Assembly (NCBI RefSeq): GCF_015160855.1
Contig: NZ_CP063373.1
Coordinates: 4,154,001-4,218,000, forward strand
Direction: 5' to 3'
DNA: 64,000 nt
Origin: Streptomyces ferrugineus
GTDB taxonomy: Bacteria > Actinomycetota > Actinomycetes > Streptomycetales > Streptomycetaceae
Numbering within the stretch: the stretch's first letter is position 1; every line of letters starts with the position of its first letter. Below the pieces are notes generated by a model. The model made no database searches and was not told where the DNA came from. It worked only from the letters and a program-made list of their open reading frames with translations. Positions 16,039-24,628 of the stretch are shown here, in pieces. A program made the translations under genes and the position numbers.

Positions 16039-18390
16039 GTGGAACGTGCTGCGACGGGCGGGGCGGGCCCCGCCACGGAACTGCCCGACAGGCGGGGTGC
16101 GGGGCACCCGGATGCCGGGACCGCCCTGGAACTCCTGGTCCACGGCGTGGGCGGCACCACGCCGCAGGAGATGCTCGACGATCCGCGCACCGTACGGATC
16201 ACCGGCGACGACACGGCCGCCGTATTCCGGCGCGCCGACGACGTCGACGCGGAGAGCCGGCCGGACGACTACCGGGGCAAACCGGTGCCCGAGGCGTACG
16301 TCTGGTGCAACCTCACCTCCGGCAACAGCGCACGCGCCCTGTGGCTGTTGCTGCTGCCGTTCATGGTGGTCAACCTCGCCCACTGGATGCGCCCGACCAC
16401 CCGGGGTCGCGCGCGGACGGTACGCCTGTACGGACTGCTCGTACGGCTCGCGGGGCTGACGCTGACCGTGCTGCTCGTCGCCGCCGCCTGCGAGGTCGCC
16501 CTCGACCTCGCGGCCTGGCAGTGCGCGGGCACGCGCGCGTGCGCCGAGCAGCACAGCTGGCTGGGCTTCCTGTCGCCCGCGGCCTCGGGCGACGGCTGGT
16601 GGAGCCACCCCGGCCGCAGGCTCGCCCTGGCGGCTGTGGTGCCCGCCGCGCTGACCGGCCTGCTGTGGTACCTCTCCCGCCGCACCTGGAGCGCGTACGA
16701 GTCCCAGCAGCCGATGACCCGCGAGCCCGAGCCCGACGAGGAGCCCGGCGGCACCTCCCTGGGCCGCCCCGGCTTCTGGTACGGCCGCCGCCTGGTCGCC
16801 CGACTGCGCGCCGCGCACACCGCCGCCGGCCTGCTCACGGTCGCCGCGGCGGTCGGCTCGGCGGCCGCGCGCTTCGACCGCCGGCCCGGCGGAACCGCAC
16901 TCCTCGACGCACTGGGCTGGCTCCTGGACGCGGCACTGGTCGGCTGCGCGACCGTCGTGGTCTGGGTGGTCTGCCGCCGCGGCCGCAGCGAGAACCGCCT
17001 CGACCAGGAACTCGACGAACATCTCGTACGGCGCCTGCCGCTCGCCGCCCTCGTCCTGCTGGCGCTCACCCTGGTGTACGCCGGCTGGGACCGGCCCGGC
17101 TGGCAGTCGACCGGCCGTCTCCCGGGCGACCCCACCTTCGGCGCCATCGCCTTCCTCCAGGGCCTGCTCGTCATCGTCCTGGCCGTCGTCGCCCACGTCC
17201 TGCACCGCACGCGGCCCGACCCGCGCGCCGCGATGCGCGGCCTCGGCGGACCGGCCGTGGTGATGCTGGCCTGCGCCCTCGGCGGGGTGATGTCCGGCGG
17301 CGTCGCCCAGCGGGTCGCCGACTGGCTCGACGGCGCGGGCACGTCGATCGTCGGCCCGCCGGTCCTGCTGACCTGGCAGGCCTCCGTGATCCCGCCGCTG
17401 CTGGTCCTCCTGCTGCTGCTCTGCGGCGGGCTGGCCCGGCGGGCCTGGCGACTGCGCCGCGCCGAGCTGGGCACGGTGGAGCGCGACTACGCCGGCGAGC
17501 CCCGGGACACGGCACGCACCGGCCGTATCGCGAGCACGCGCGCGATGGCCACGCTCACCGACCGCGCGCCCCTCGTCGTCGCCACCACCGCCGCGGCGAC
17601 GCTGCTCCTGGGCGCCGGAGCCCTGGTCGGCGCCCTGACCACCGACGAGACACCGAGCGGGGCCGCCGACGTGACGTACGCCTTCGTGCACGGCGCCGCC
17701 CAGACCGCGCAGGCGCTGGGCTCCTGGCTGATCGGCGTCGGCTTCATACTGTTCGTCACCTGGGGCAGGCGCGCCTACAAGGACGCCTCCGCACGGCGCA
17801 CCATCGGCATCCTGTGGGACGTCGGCACCTTCTGGCCGCGCGCCGCACACCCCTTCGCGCCGCCCTGCTACGCCGAGCGCGCGGTGCCCGACCTCACGTG
17901 GCGGATGGCGACCTGGACCCGCGCCGAGGAGGGCCGCCGCCTGGTCATCTCCGGGCACTCCCAGGGCAGTGTGCTCGCGGCCGCCGCGGTCTGGCAGCTC
18001 ACACCGACCGACCGCAAGCGGGTCGCGCTGCTGACCTACGGCTCCCCGCTGGAGCGCCTGTACGGTCGCTGGTTCCCGGCCCACTTCGGCCCGGCCGCGC
18101 TCACCTCCCTGCACGCCGAGGTCGACTGCTGGCGCAATCTGTACCGGATCACCGACCCCATCGGCGGCCCGGTCCGGCTGCCCGGCGACTGCGGCCCCGC
18201 GGTGGACCGCGAACCCCTCAAGGACCCGCTGGCGTACGGCCGCACCGTGGAGCACCCGCTGCCCGCGCCCATCCTCGGCCACGGCGAGTACCAGGCCGAC
18301 CCGGTGTTCGCCAAGGAGCGGGAGCGCCTGCTGGCACGGCTCCGGCCCGGGGTGCCCGGTCAGCGGCCGCAGGCCACGCCCGAGAGCTGA
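16039..18390 (+). CDS. Large integral membrane protein with split alpha/beta-hydrolase features
   Basis: The 783-residue protein starts with a hydrolase-like oxyanion segment (LELLVHGVGGTTPQEMLDDP), contains about ten hydrophobic segments between residues 100 and 600, and ends with a hydrolase half carrying the nucleophile elbow VISGHSQGSVLAAAA and YGSPLERLYGRWFP. A C-terminal His in PILGHGEYQAD could complete the triad. This suggests a membrane-anchored lipase/esterase with the TM region inserted in the hydrolase fold. GTG 16039 is chosen because GGGGGA at 16023-16028 is 10 bp upstream; GTG 16030 is an alternative. Function unknown. Confidence 0.75.
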   Translation: MERAATGGAGPATELPDRRGAGHPDAGTALELLVHGVGGTTPQEMLDDPRTVRITGDDTAAVFRRADDVDAESRPDDYRGKPVPEAYVWCNLTSGNSARALWLLLLPFMVVNLAHWMRPTTRGRARTVRLYGLLVRLAGLTLTVLLVAAACEVALDLAAWQCAGTRACAEQHSWLGFLSPAASGDGWWSHPGRRLALAAVVPAALTGLLWYLSRRTWSAYESQQPMTREPEPDEEPGGTSLGRPGFWYGRRLVARLRAAHTAAGLLTVAAAVGSAAARFDRRPGGTALLDALGWLLDAALVGCATVVVWVVCRRGRSENRLDQELDEHLVRRLPLAALVLLALTLVYAGWDRPGWQSTGRLPGDPTFGAIAFLQGLLVIVLAVVAHVLHRTRPDPRAAMRGLGGPAVVMLACALGGVMSGGVAQRVADWLDGAGTSIVGPPVLLTWQASVIPPLLVLLLLLCGGLARRAWRLRRAELGTVERDYAGEPRDTARTGRIASTRAMATLTDRAPLVVATTAAATLLLGAGALVGALTTDETPSGAADVTYAFVHGAAQTAQALGSWLIGVGFILFVTWGRRAYKDASARRTIGILWDVGTFWPRAAHPFAPPCYAERAVPDLTWRMATWTRAEEGRRLVISGHSQGSVLAAAAVWQLTPTDRKRVALLTYGSPLERLYGRWFPAHFGPAALTSLHAEVDCWRNLYRITDPIGGPVRLPGDCGPAVDREPLKDPLAYGRTVEHPLPAPILGHGEYQADPVFAKERERLLARLRPGVPGQRPQATPES

Positions 18391-18414
18391 TCGGGCCGGC
18401 TCGCGCGCGGCGGG

Positions 18415-20859
18415 TCAGATCAGCTCCGGCAGGTCCTCCTCGTACAGCAGCGTCAGGTCGTCCGTGCTGGGCTCCTCCAGCTGGGCGACCCGGCCCGCGT
18501 GCCGTTCCACCATCGCCTCGAAGGTCTGGCGTGCCGTACGGCCGTTGCCGAACGCCGGGCCCTTGGGGATCGCCGTGAAGTACTTCAGCAGGGCCTCGCA
18601 GACACCCGGGCCGAGCCGGTACTCGTGCTCCTCGGCCTGCTGCTCCACGATCCGCAGCAGCTCGTCGGGGCCGTAGTCGCTGAAGGTGATGGTCCGTGAG
18701 AAGCGGGACGCCACCCCGGGGTTGACCGACAGGAAGCGCTCCATCTCGGCGGTGTAGCCCGCCACGATCACCACGACCGCGTCGCGGTGGTCCTCCATCA
18801 GCTTCACCAGCGTGTCGATGGCCTCCTTGCCGAAGTCCCGGCCCGAGTCCTCCGGCGACAGCGCGTACGCCTCGTCGATGAACAGCACGCCGCCACGCGC
18901 CTTGTCGAACGCCTCCTGTGTGCGGATCGCCGTGGAGCCGATGTGCTCGCCGACCAGGTCGACACGGGACACCTCCACCAGGTGACCCTGCTCCAGGACG
19001 CCGAGGGAGGCCAGGATCTCGCCGTAGAGGCGGGCGACCGTCGTCTTGCCGGTGCCGGGGGAGCCGGTGAAGACCAGATGCCGCTTGACCGACGCCGCCT
19101 TCAGGCCCGCCTGCTGGCGGCGCCGGCCCACCTCGATCATGTCGGTGAGGGCCCGCACCTCGCGCTTGACGCTCTCCAGGCCCACCAGCGCGTCCAGTTC
19201 ACCGAGGACGGCCTTGGATGTCCGCGTCGGCTTCTCCTCGGCCTGCGTGGCGGCGACGAGCGGCTCCTGCTCGGTGGTGCGCTGGCCGGGGATGGCGCCG
19301 AGCAGGCCGGGAGACTGGTGCGCCGTCTGCACCGCGGGCTCCGGCGCCGGAGGCGGCTGCCTGAGGCCCGCGCTCTCGTCGCTGGTGCAGTCCTCCACAT
19401 CGGGGCCCACCCCGGAGGCCGCGTCCGGCCCGCCGTCCGCGAACTCGTACCCCCCGCGCGCGCAGCGCTCCGTACGGCACTTCTTCAGCGTCGTACGGCA
19501 GCCGTCGATCACATGGAAGCCATAGCCGGAGCTGCCCCGCACCCGGCAGTTCAGGAAGGTGCCGCGGCCGCCCGCCGAGACGTAGAACCCGGCCTCCGCC
19601 GGGGACTCGACCGTGCAGCGCTCGACGGTGGGGTCGGCGCCCTTGGTGACGATCACGCCGGTCTGGGTGCCGTCCAGAGTGCAGTTGTTGAGCATGCCGC
19701 CGCTGCCGTGGTCGCGGAACCAGGCGCCCGTCGCCGCGTCCCGGATCCGGCAGTCGTCGAGCTGGGCGGTCGCGCCGTCGCTCACCGAGACGGCCGTGTT
19801 GCGCACCTGGGACAGGTCGCTGTCGACGACGTCCGCGCGGGAGCCGCGGTCGAGGACGAACAGCGCGTCCGGCACGTCGCGCACCCGGCAGGAGTCCAGG
19901 ACGGCGGTCGCGCCGTCGCTCACCCACACCGCGGGATAGTCGCCCGTGCTGTCGAAGATCTCGCACTGGTTGGCGTCCACGCGCGTGCCCGGATCCCACA
20001 CCGACAGCCCGTTGCGCCCGAACTGACGCACCGTCGTGCGGGTCAGGGTGAGGATCGAGCGGGAGCGCAGGTCGACCGCGTTCTCCGGGATGTCGTGGAT
20101 ACGGCAGTCGGCCAGCGTCAGCACGGCGTCGGTGTCGAGGGTGACACCGTCGGCGGTGGTGCGGTGAACGTCGCAGTCGGTGAGGTGGGCGGTGGCCCGG
20201 CCGGTGACCTGGACACCGGAGCCCCGGACCTCGTAGACCTCGCAACCCACCGCTTCCAGCGCGGAGTTCTCCCCGGTCGCCGTCAGTCCCGAGCCCGCGG
20301 CGTGGTGCACCCGGCAGCGCTCCAGCCGGGGGTGGGCGCCGCCGCGCACGGCGATGCCGGCCTGACCGGCCGCGACGACCTCGCACTCCTCGAACACCCC
20401 GCCCCCGCCGTCCAGTACGGCGATGCCGATGCCCGCGGGGTTGTCGACGGTGCAGCGCCGCACGGTCGGCCGCGCCGCGCCGCGCACCTCGATCCCGGCC
20501 GCGGACCGCGTGACGATCCGGACGTCCGTCAGCTCCGGGGCACCCTCCTCGACCAGCAGCGCGGGGGCCGCCGCGTCCTGGCCCTCCACATGCAGGTCCT
20601 GAACCACCGCCGACGCGCGCACCGTCAGCGGTACACCGTCCACGGGCGCGATGCGCACCGAGCCAGGGGAGCCCTCGGGGCCGCGCAGGGTCACCGCCCG
20701 CTGGACGACGAGGTTCTCCCGGTAGGTGCCGGGCGCGACGGTGAGGACGTCACCCTCGGCCGCGGCCTCCAGGGCGGCGGCGAGCGATGCGTACTCACCC
20801 GTGCGGCGCCGCCACCGCGATGTGCCGGTGTGCGTCACCTGGACCGTGCCCTGTGCCAT
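18415..20859 (-). CDS. Right-handed beta-helix repeat protein fused to an AAA+ (CbbX/SpoVK-type) ATPase
   Basis: The 814-residue protein has two parts. Residues 20-490 are a chain of about 20 beta-helix turns (repeats such as ADCRIHDIPENAVDLRSRS and DSCRVRDVPDALFVLDRGS) of the pectate-lyase/NosD type. After a linker (about 500-560) comes an AAA+ domain with Walker A FTGSPGTGKTT (about 599-606), Walker B GVLFIDEAYAL (about 658-668) and arginine-finger region GVASRFSRTI. The ATPase resembles CbbX, SpoVK and the ATPase half of type VII secretion EccA. Acting as a chaperone or remodelling motor whose helix binds a partner is inference. It has its own ATG and no operon partner. Confidence 0.85.
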   Translation of the reverse strand: MAQGTVQVTHTGTSRWRRRTGEYASLAAALEAAAEGDVLTVAPGTYRENLVVQRAVTLRGPEGSPGSVRIAPVDGVPLTVRASAVVQDLHVEGQDAAAPALLVEEGAPELTDVRIVTRSAAGIEVRGAARPTVRRCTVDNPAGIGIAVLDGGGGVFEECEVVAAGQAGIAVRGGAHPRLERCRVHHAAGSGLTATGENSALEAVGCEVYEVRGSGVQVTGRATAHLTDCDVHRTTADGVTLDTDAVLTLADCRIHDIPENAVDLRSRSILTLTRTTVRQFGRNGLSVWDPGTRVDANQCEIFDSTGDYPAVWVSDGATAVLDSCRVRDVPDALFVLDRGSRADVVDSDLSQVRNTAVSVSDGATAQLDDCRIRDAATGAWFRDHGSGGMLNNCTLDGTQTGVIVTKGADPTVERCTVESPAEAGFYVSAGGRGTFLNCRVRGSSGYGFHVIDGCRTTLKKCRTERCARGGYEFADGGPDAASGVGPDVEDCTSDESAGLRQPPPAPEPAVQTAHQSPGLLGAIPGQRTTEQEPLVAATQAEEKPTRTSKAVLGELDALVGLESVKREVRALTDMIEVGRRRQQAGLKAASVKRHLVFTGSPGTGKTTVARLYGEILASLGVLEQGHLVEVSRVDLVGEHIGSTAIRTQEAFDKARGGVLFIDEAYALSPEDSGRDFGKEAIDTLVKLMEDHRDAVVVIVAGYTAEMERFLSVNPGVASRFSRTITFSDYGPDELLRIVEQQAEEHEYRLGPGVCEALLKYFTAIPKGPAFGNGRTARQTFEAMVERHAGRVAQLEEPSTDDLTLLYEEDLPELI

Positions 20860-20968
20860 GGCGTTGACGTGCCCCCACCTCGTAGTACGCGGGTTTTGCT
20901 GCCGAAGAGTTCGGCCGGTCCACCGTAGCGTGCGCGCGGGCGGTGGGTTGACCAGAGCGGGAAGGCCG

Positions 20969-21574
20969 TCAGCTGCCGGTGCCGGTCCGGCCCCAGTCCG
21001 GACCCGCTCTGTCCCAGGCCTGGTCCCAACGCTCGTACCGGCGACGGACCATGCGCCAGACGACCAGCCGTCTCACGCCCTCGATCAGGCCGACCGTCAG
21101 CAGCGCCGCCCCGAACCCGGCGAGCACGGCATGCGTCGCCGCCGTCGCGGAGTCCAGCGGACGGGCCACGGTGCGGCCGTGCTCGTCGGTCCACAGCGGG
21201 AAGCGGTCGCCCGGGCGGGGGGTTTCGAGGCGGGCCATGACCCGGTCCTGGTGCACGGTGCCGTCCGGTGCGGTCCAGTCGGCCAGCACCCGGGTGCGCA
21301 TGTTCCGTCCGGTGGCCGCCTCGGGGTCGACGTCCAGTGAGGAGCCGGGCACCTTGCGGACCACCGTCGCCGTCACCAGGTGCCGGGACGCGCGCTGTTC
21401 ACGCACGGACTCCTGCAGGGTGCCCTGGGCGAGACCGCCCACCAGCGCGCCCACCAAGGGCGTCACGACCAGGATCAGCAACAGGGCCGCCAGAGCGACC
21501 CAGGCCTCGGCCAGATCGGTCGCACGGCGCAGCGGATTGTGTCGCCAGCGCCAGAGTCCGCTGATCGCCCGCAT
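20969..21574 (-). CDS. Rv1733c-like two-TM membrane protein
   Basis: The 201-residue protein has TM helices at about 24-50 (AWVALAALLLILVVTPLVGA) and 145-168 (HAVLAGFGAALLTVGLIEGV) with an extracytoplasmic domain between them containing TATVVRKVPGS and WTAPDGTVHQDRVMAR. The pattern matches the Rv1733c family of actinobacterial membrane proteins, whose function is not known. ATG at 21574; the next 180 bp upstream show no gene. Confidence 0.75.
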   Translation of the reverse strand: MRAISGLWRWRHNPLRRATDLAEAWVALAALLLILVVTPLVGALVGGLAQGTLQESVREQRASRHLVTATVVRKVPGSSLDVDPEAATGRNMRTRVLADWTAPDGTVHQDRVMARLETPRPGDRFPLWTDEHGRTVARPLDSATAATHAVLAGFGAALLTVGLIEGVRRLVVWRMVRRRYERWDQAWDRAGPDWGRTGTGS

Positions 21575-21754
21575 CGTCCGGCCACCCCCTTCCCCCTCCG
21601 TGATAACCCGTGGCGGAGCCGTTCACCGGCGGGCCCCGCCGAAGAGAGAGCGAAATCACCTGCGTTCGGGGCCTTTCATGAACTTCTCACGAAGAGTCCA
21701 ACGCACGGGCTCCGAGCCGAGGTTCCCACCCGGCGTCGTCGGCGGGGATCCTTC

Positions 21755-22582
21755 TCAGCCGAGCACCGTGACCGGGTCGCCCACCCTGATCGTGCCTCGG
21801 GACAGGGGCACCAGGTTCTGGCCGAACAGCAGCCCTCCGCCCAGGCGGCGGTGTCTGCCCAGGGTGAGCAGGGGCTCCCTGCCACGCTCGGCGGTGGTCT
21901 GGTCGGTCGTGGTCACCACACAGCGCCCGGACTTCTTGGCGGCGCGGAAGGCGACCTCGCCGATGGAGATCCGCGACCAGTCGTCCTCGGCCCAGGCGGC
22001 GGTGCCCGACACGACCACGTTCGGCCGGAAACGGTTCATGGGCAGCGGGCCCTCGTGCGCGTGATCACCCCGTGCGATCAGGGAATTGAGGGCGTCGAGG
22101 GAGGCGGTCGTGGTGAGCAGCAAGGGGTAGCCGTCGGCGAAGCTGACCGTCTCGCCCGGCAGGGCGTACTCCGGGTCGACGGGCCGGCAGGTGCCCGGGT
22201 CGGCCATGTACACCAGGCGCGCACCGACGCCGAGATAGGCGCTGTACCAGAGGTGTGCGGCGTCGTCCTCGGCGAGCACCGCCTCGACCTTGTCCCGGAA
22301 GAGCTCCACCGGCATCGTGCCGACCGGGCTCGGCACGGGCACGGTCAGCGGATCCATGCCGGGCGCGGTCAGCCGAACGCCGCCGCCGGCCAACGGCTCG
22401 GCGGCGGCCAGCGCCAGGCGCGGTTGCTGGCGCTGTGTCACGACCTTTCCCCCGTCGTCGATCAGCATCCAGCGTCGATCTCCGGCCAGCCCCCAGGGCT
22501 CCACGAGGGCTTCCGGGCGCGCTGTGCCCCGGCAAGCCTTGACCGGATGAACGTGAATCGACTTCAGCTGCGCATGCCCCAT
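21755..22582 (-). CDS. MOSC domain-containing protein (YcbX/mARC-like)
   Basis: The 275-residue protein has an N-terminal MOSC_N beta-barrel (LKSIHVHPVKACRGTARPEA, then GLAGDRRWMLID) and a C-terminal MOSC domain with NRFRPNVVVSG and the molybdenum-ligand Cys region FRAAKKSGRCVVTTTDQTT. YcbX and mARC proteins use a molybdenum cofactor to reduce N-hydroxylated compounds. The spacing and the conserved Cys support the same type of activity here, without a visible ferredoxin domain, so an external electron donor would be needed. Confidence 0.88.
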   Translation of the reverse strand: MGHAQLKSIHVHPVKACRGTARPEALVEPWGLAGDRRWMLIDDGGKVVTQRQQPRLALAAAEPLAGGGVRLTAPGMDPLTVPVPSPVGTMPVELFRDKVEAVLAEDDAAHLWYSAYLGVGARLVYMADPGTCRPVDPEYALPGETVSFADGYPLLLTTTASLDALNSLIARGDHAHEGPLPMNRFRPNVVVSGTAAWAEDDWSRISIGEVAFRAAKKSGRCVVTTTDQTTAERGREPLLTLGRHRRLGGGLLFGQNLVPLSRGTIRVGDPVTVLG

Positions 22583-22624
22583 GGGGCCATCGTGCCAGGT
22601 GGCGCCGACAGCCCTGGGGACAGC

Positions 22625-23059
22625 TCAGTAGCCGCGGTACTGCTGGTTGTTGTACGGGTCCTGATAGGGAGCCGCGGCGGGGCGGGGAGCCGCGGGGCGC
22701 ATGGCCTCGTAGCCCGTGCCGCCGGGGGCCACCGGGCGAGGCTGCTGGGCCTGCGGACCCGGGTAGCCGCGCGGCGCGGCCGCCTGCTGCGGGATGTAGG
22801 CCGCGGGCGCCTGCTGCAGCGGGGAGGGCTGCTGCGCCTGCGGATAACCGTAGGAGGGCTGGGACGGGGCCGCCGGGAGGGCGGGCAGCGCCGACGGCAG
22901 CGCGGGCAGGTTGCTGCCCGGGGTGTCGTAGGCGGCGGGGACCCGGATCGGGGCGATCTGCGGGGTACCCCGCTCGGCCACGAGCGAGTCGTAGATCGGG
23001 GTGTCCGGGAAGGAGGCGGAGTAGTAGCCGCCGCCATAGGTGGAGCGGGGGGAGGTCAT
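22625..23059 (-). CDS. Proline/glutamine/alanine-rich small protein (DUF6643-like)
   Basis: The 144-residue protein starts with a conserved SPRSTYGGGYYSASFPDTPI block and then becomes low complexity (Pro, Gln, Ala, Tyr). This is a widespread Streptomyces protein of unknown role; the first 45 residues are the conserved part. No signal peptide is seen. It is divergent from the TerD gene across a 294-bp gap that holds a perfect GGTGGT-TG-ACCACC palindrome near 23222-23235 but no gene. Confidence 0.7.
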   Translation of the reverse strand: MTSPRSTYGGGYYSASFPDTPIYDSLVAERGTPQIAPIRVPAAYDTPGSNLPALPSALPALPAAPSQPSYGYPQAQQPSPLQQAPAAYIPQQAAAPRGYPGPQAQQPRPVAPGGTGYEAMRPAAPRPAAAPYQDPYNNQQYRGY

Positions 23060-23353
23060 GGCGCATACGTTAAGCCCACGATGTGCTGGTTGGGGAGACC
23101 GATAAGAGGGTTGTTTTACGTGTCTGCAGTGACGCTGGATCCCCAATGCGAGCGAACTTGGCAAAAAGGGACGCCAATCGGCGTTCGGATCGTGTAAATG
23201 CCGAGTTCCGGGCCGGTTACCGGTGGTTGACCACCAGTGTTGCCGTGCCCCTGATCGGAGTCCGACGTGGCGGGGAATAGGTTGACCCTGTAGAGAGAAC
23301 CCAATGGGCGGCCGGGACATCCCTGGCACGGCGATCAGGCGATGGGGGCGGAC

Positions 23354-24628
23354 ATGACAATGCCGAAAGGATCGAATGCGCCGGTGCCGACGACGGCACT
23401 GCGAGTCGAATTGGGCTGGCGCTCCGGACCCGGCGTGCCCGACGTGGACGCCTCGGCACTGCTGCTCGTCGGCGGAAAGGTCCGCTCCGACGCGGACTTC
23501 GTCTTCTACAACCAGGCGACGCACTCCTCGGGCGCCGTCCGGCACGAGGGCAAGCGGGACGCCGGCGGCCGGGTGACCGACAGCCTGCTCGTCGACCTCG
23601 CGCGCGTGGAGCCCGCCATCGAGACCGTCATCCTCGCCGCCTCCGCGGACGGCGGTACGTTCGGTCAGGTCCCGGACCTCTGCATCGACGTCAAGGACGC
23701 CGCGCAGGGCACCGCCGTCGCCCGCTTCGAGAGCGACGGCGCCACCGTCGAAACCGCTTTCGTGCTCGGTGAGTTCTACCGCCGCCAGGGCGCGTGGAAG
23801 TTCCGCGCCGTCGGCCAGGGCTACGGCAGCGGCCTCGAGGGCCTCGCCACCGACTACGGCATCACGGTCGACGAACCCCAGCAGACGCCGTCCACCCTGA
23901 CGTCGCCCCCGCCCGCGGCGCCCCCGATGACCACGCCGCCGCCCGCCATGCCGCCGGCCGCCCCGACTCCGCCGCCCCAGGCGCCGCCGGTCAGCCTCAG
24001 CAAGGTCACGCTCACCAAGGCAGCCCCCTCGGTCTCGCTGACCAAGCAGGGCGGCACCTCGGGCACCATGCGCGTGAACCTCAACTGGGAGGTGCGCAAG
24101 CAGTTCTCCGGCTGGGCGAGCAAACTGGGCCGCCCGGTCGCCATGCACAACGACCTCGACCTCGACCTGTGCGCCCTGTTCGAACTGACCGACGGCAGGA
24201 AGGGGGTCATCCAGTCCCTCGGCAACGCCTACGGCGCCCTGCACCAGCCGCCGTACATCCACCTCGACGGCGACGACCGCACCGGTGCCGTGGCCAGCGG
24301 CGAGAACCTCACCATCAACCTCGATCACCAGCAGGCCTTCCGGCGCATCCTGGTCTTCGTGACCATCTACGAAGGGGCGCGCTCCTTCGCCGACCTGCAC
24401 GCCACGGTCACCCTCACACCGCAGCACGGCGCCCCGGTCGACTTCTCCCTCGACGAGTGCACGGTCCCCTCGACGGTGTGTGCCCTCGCCCTGATCACCA
24501 ACACCGGCGACGACCTGATCGTCCAGCGCGAGGCCCGCTACCTGGTGCCCGAGCGCGGGGTCAGCCCGCAGCGCACGGTCGACCACGCCTACGGGTGGGG
24601 CATGAACTGGACGCCCGGCCGCAAGTAG
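23354..24628 (+). CDS. Double TerD-domain protein
   Basis: The 424-residue protein has an N-terminal TerD domain (about 10-175; GVPDVDASALLLVGGKVRSD and FVFYNQATHSSGAVRH), a Pro-rich linker (about 183-215) and a C-terminal TerD-like domain (about 235-420; VNLNWEVRKQFSG and LDLDLCALFELTDGRKG). The acidic LDLDLCALFEL stretch is where TerD proteins bind calcium. TerD proteins belong to tellurite- and stress-linked ter clusters; here it is alone. The ATG at 23354 fits the family N-terminus better than the in-frame ATG at 23342. Confidence 0.88.
   Translation: MTMPKGSNAPVPTTALRVELGWRSGPGVPDVDASALLLVGGKVRSDADFVFYNQATHSSGAVRHEGKRDAGGRVTDSLLVDLARVEPAIETVILAASADGGTFGQVPDLCIDVKDAAQGTAVARFESDGATVETAFVLGEFYRRQGAWKFRAVGQGYGSGLEGLATDYGITVDEPQQTPSTLTSPPPAAPPMTTPPPAMPPAAPTPPPQAPPVSLSKVTLTKAAPSVSLTKQGGTSGTMRVNLNWEVRKQFSGWASKLGRPVAMHNDLDLDLCALFELTDGRKGVIQSLGNAYGALHQPPYIHLDGDDRTGAVASGENLTINLDHQQAFRRILVFVTIYEGARSFADLHATVTLTPQHGAPVDFSLDECTVPSTVCALALITNTGDDLIVQREARYLVPERGVSPQRTVDHAYGWGMNWTPGRK

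Noticed and set aside
23222..23235. GGTGGT-TG-ACCACC palindrome upstream of TerD
   Set aside because: Short and not placed next to a recognisable promoter; noted only as part of the gap.
22625..24586. Long minus-strand frame joining the antisense of TerD to the small Pro-rich protein
   Set aside because: The conserved protein starts at 23059 with its own ATG; the upstream part is antisense to TerD.
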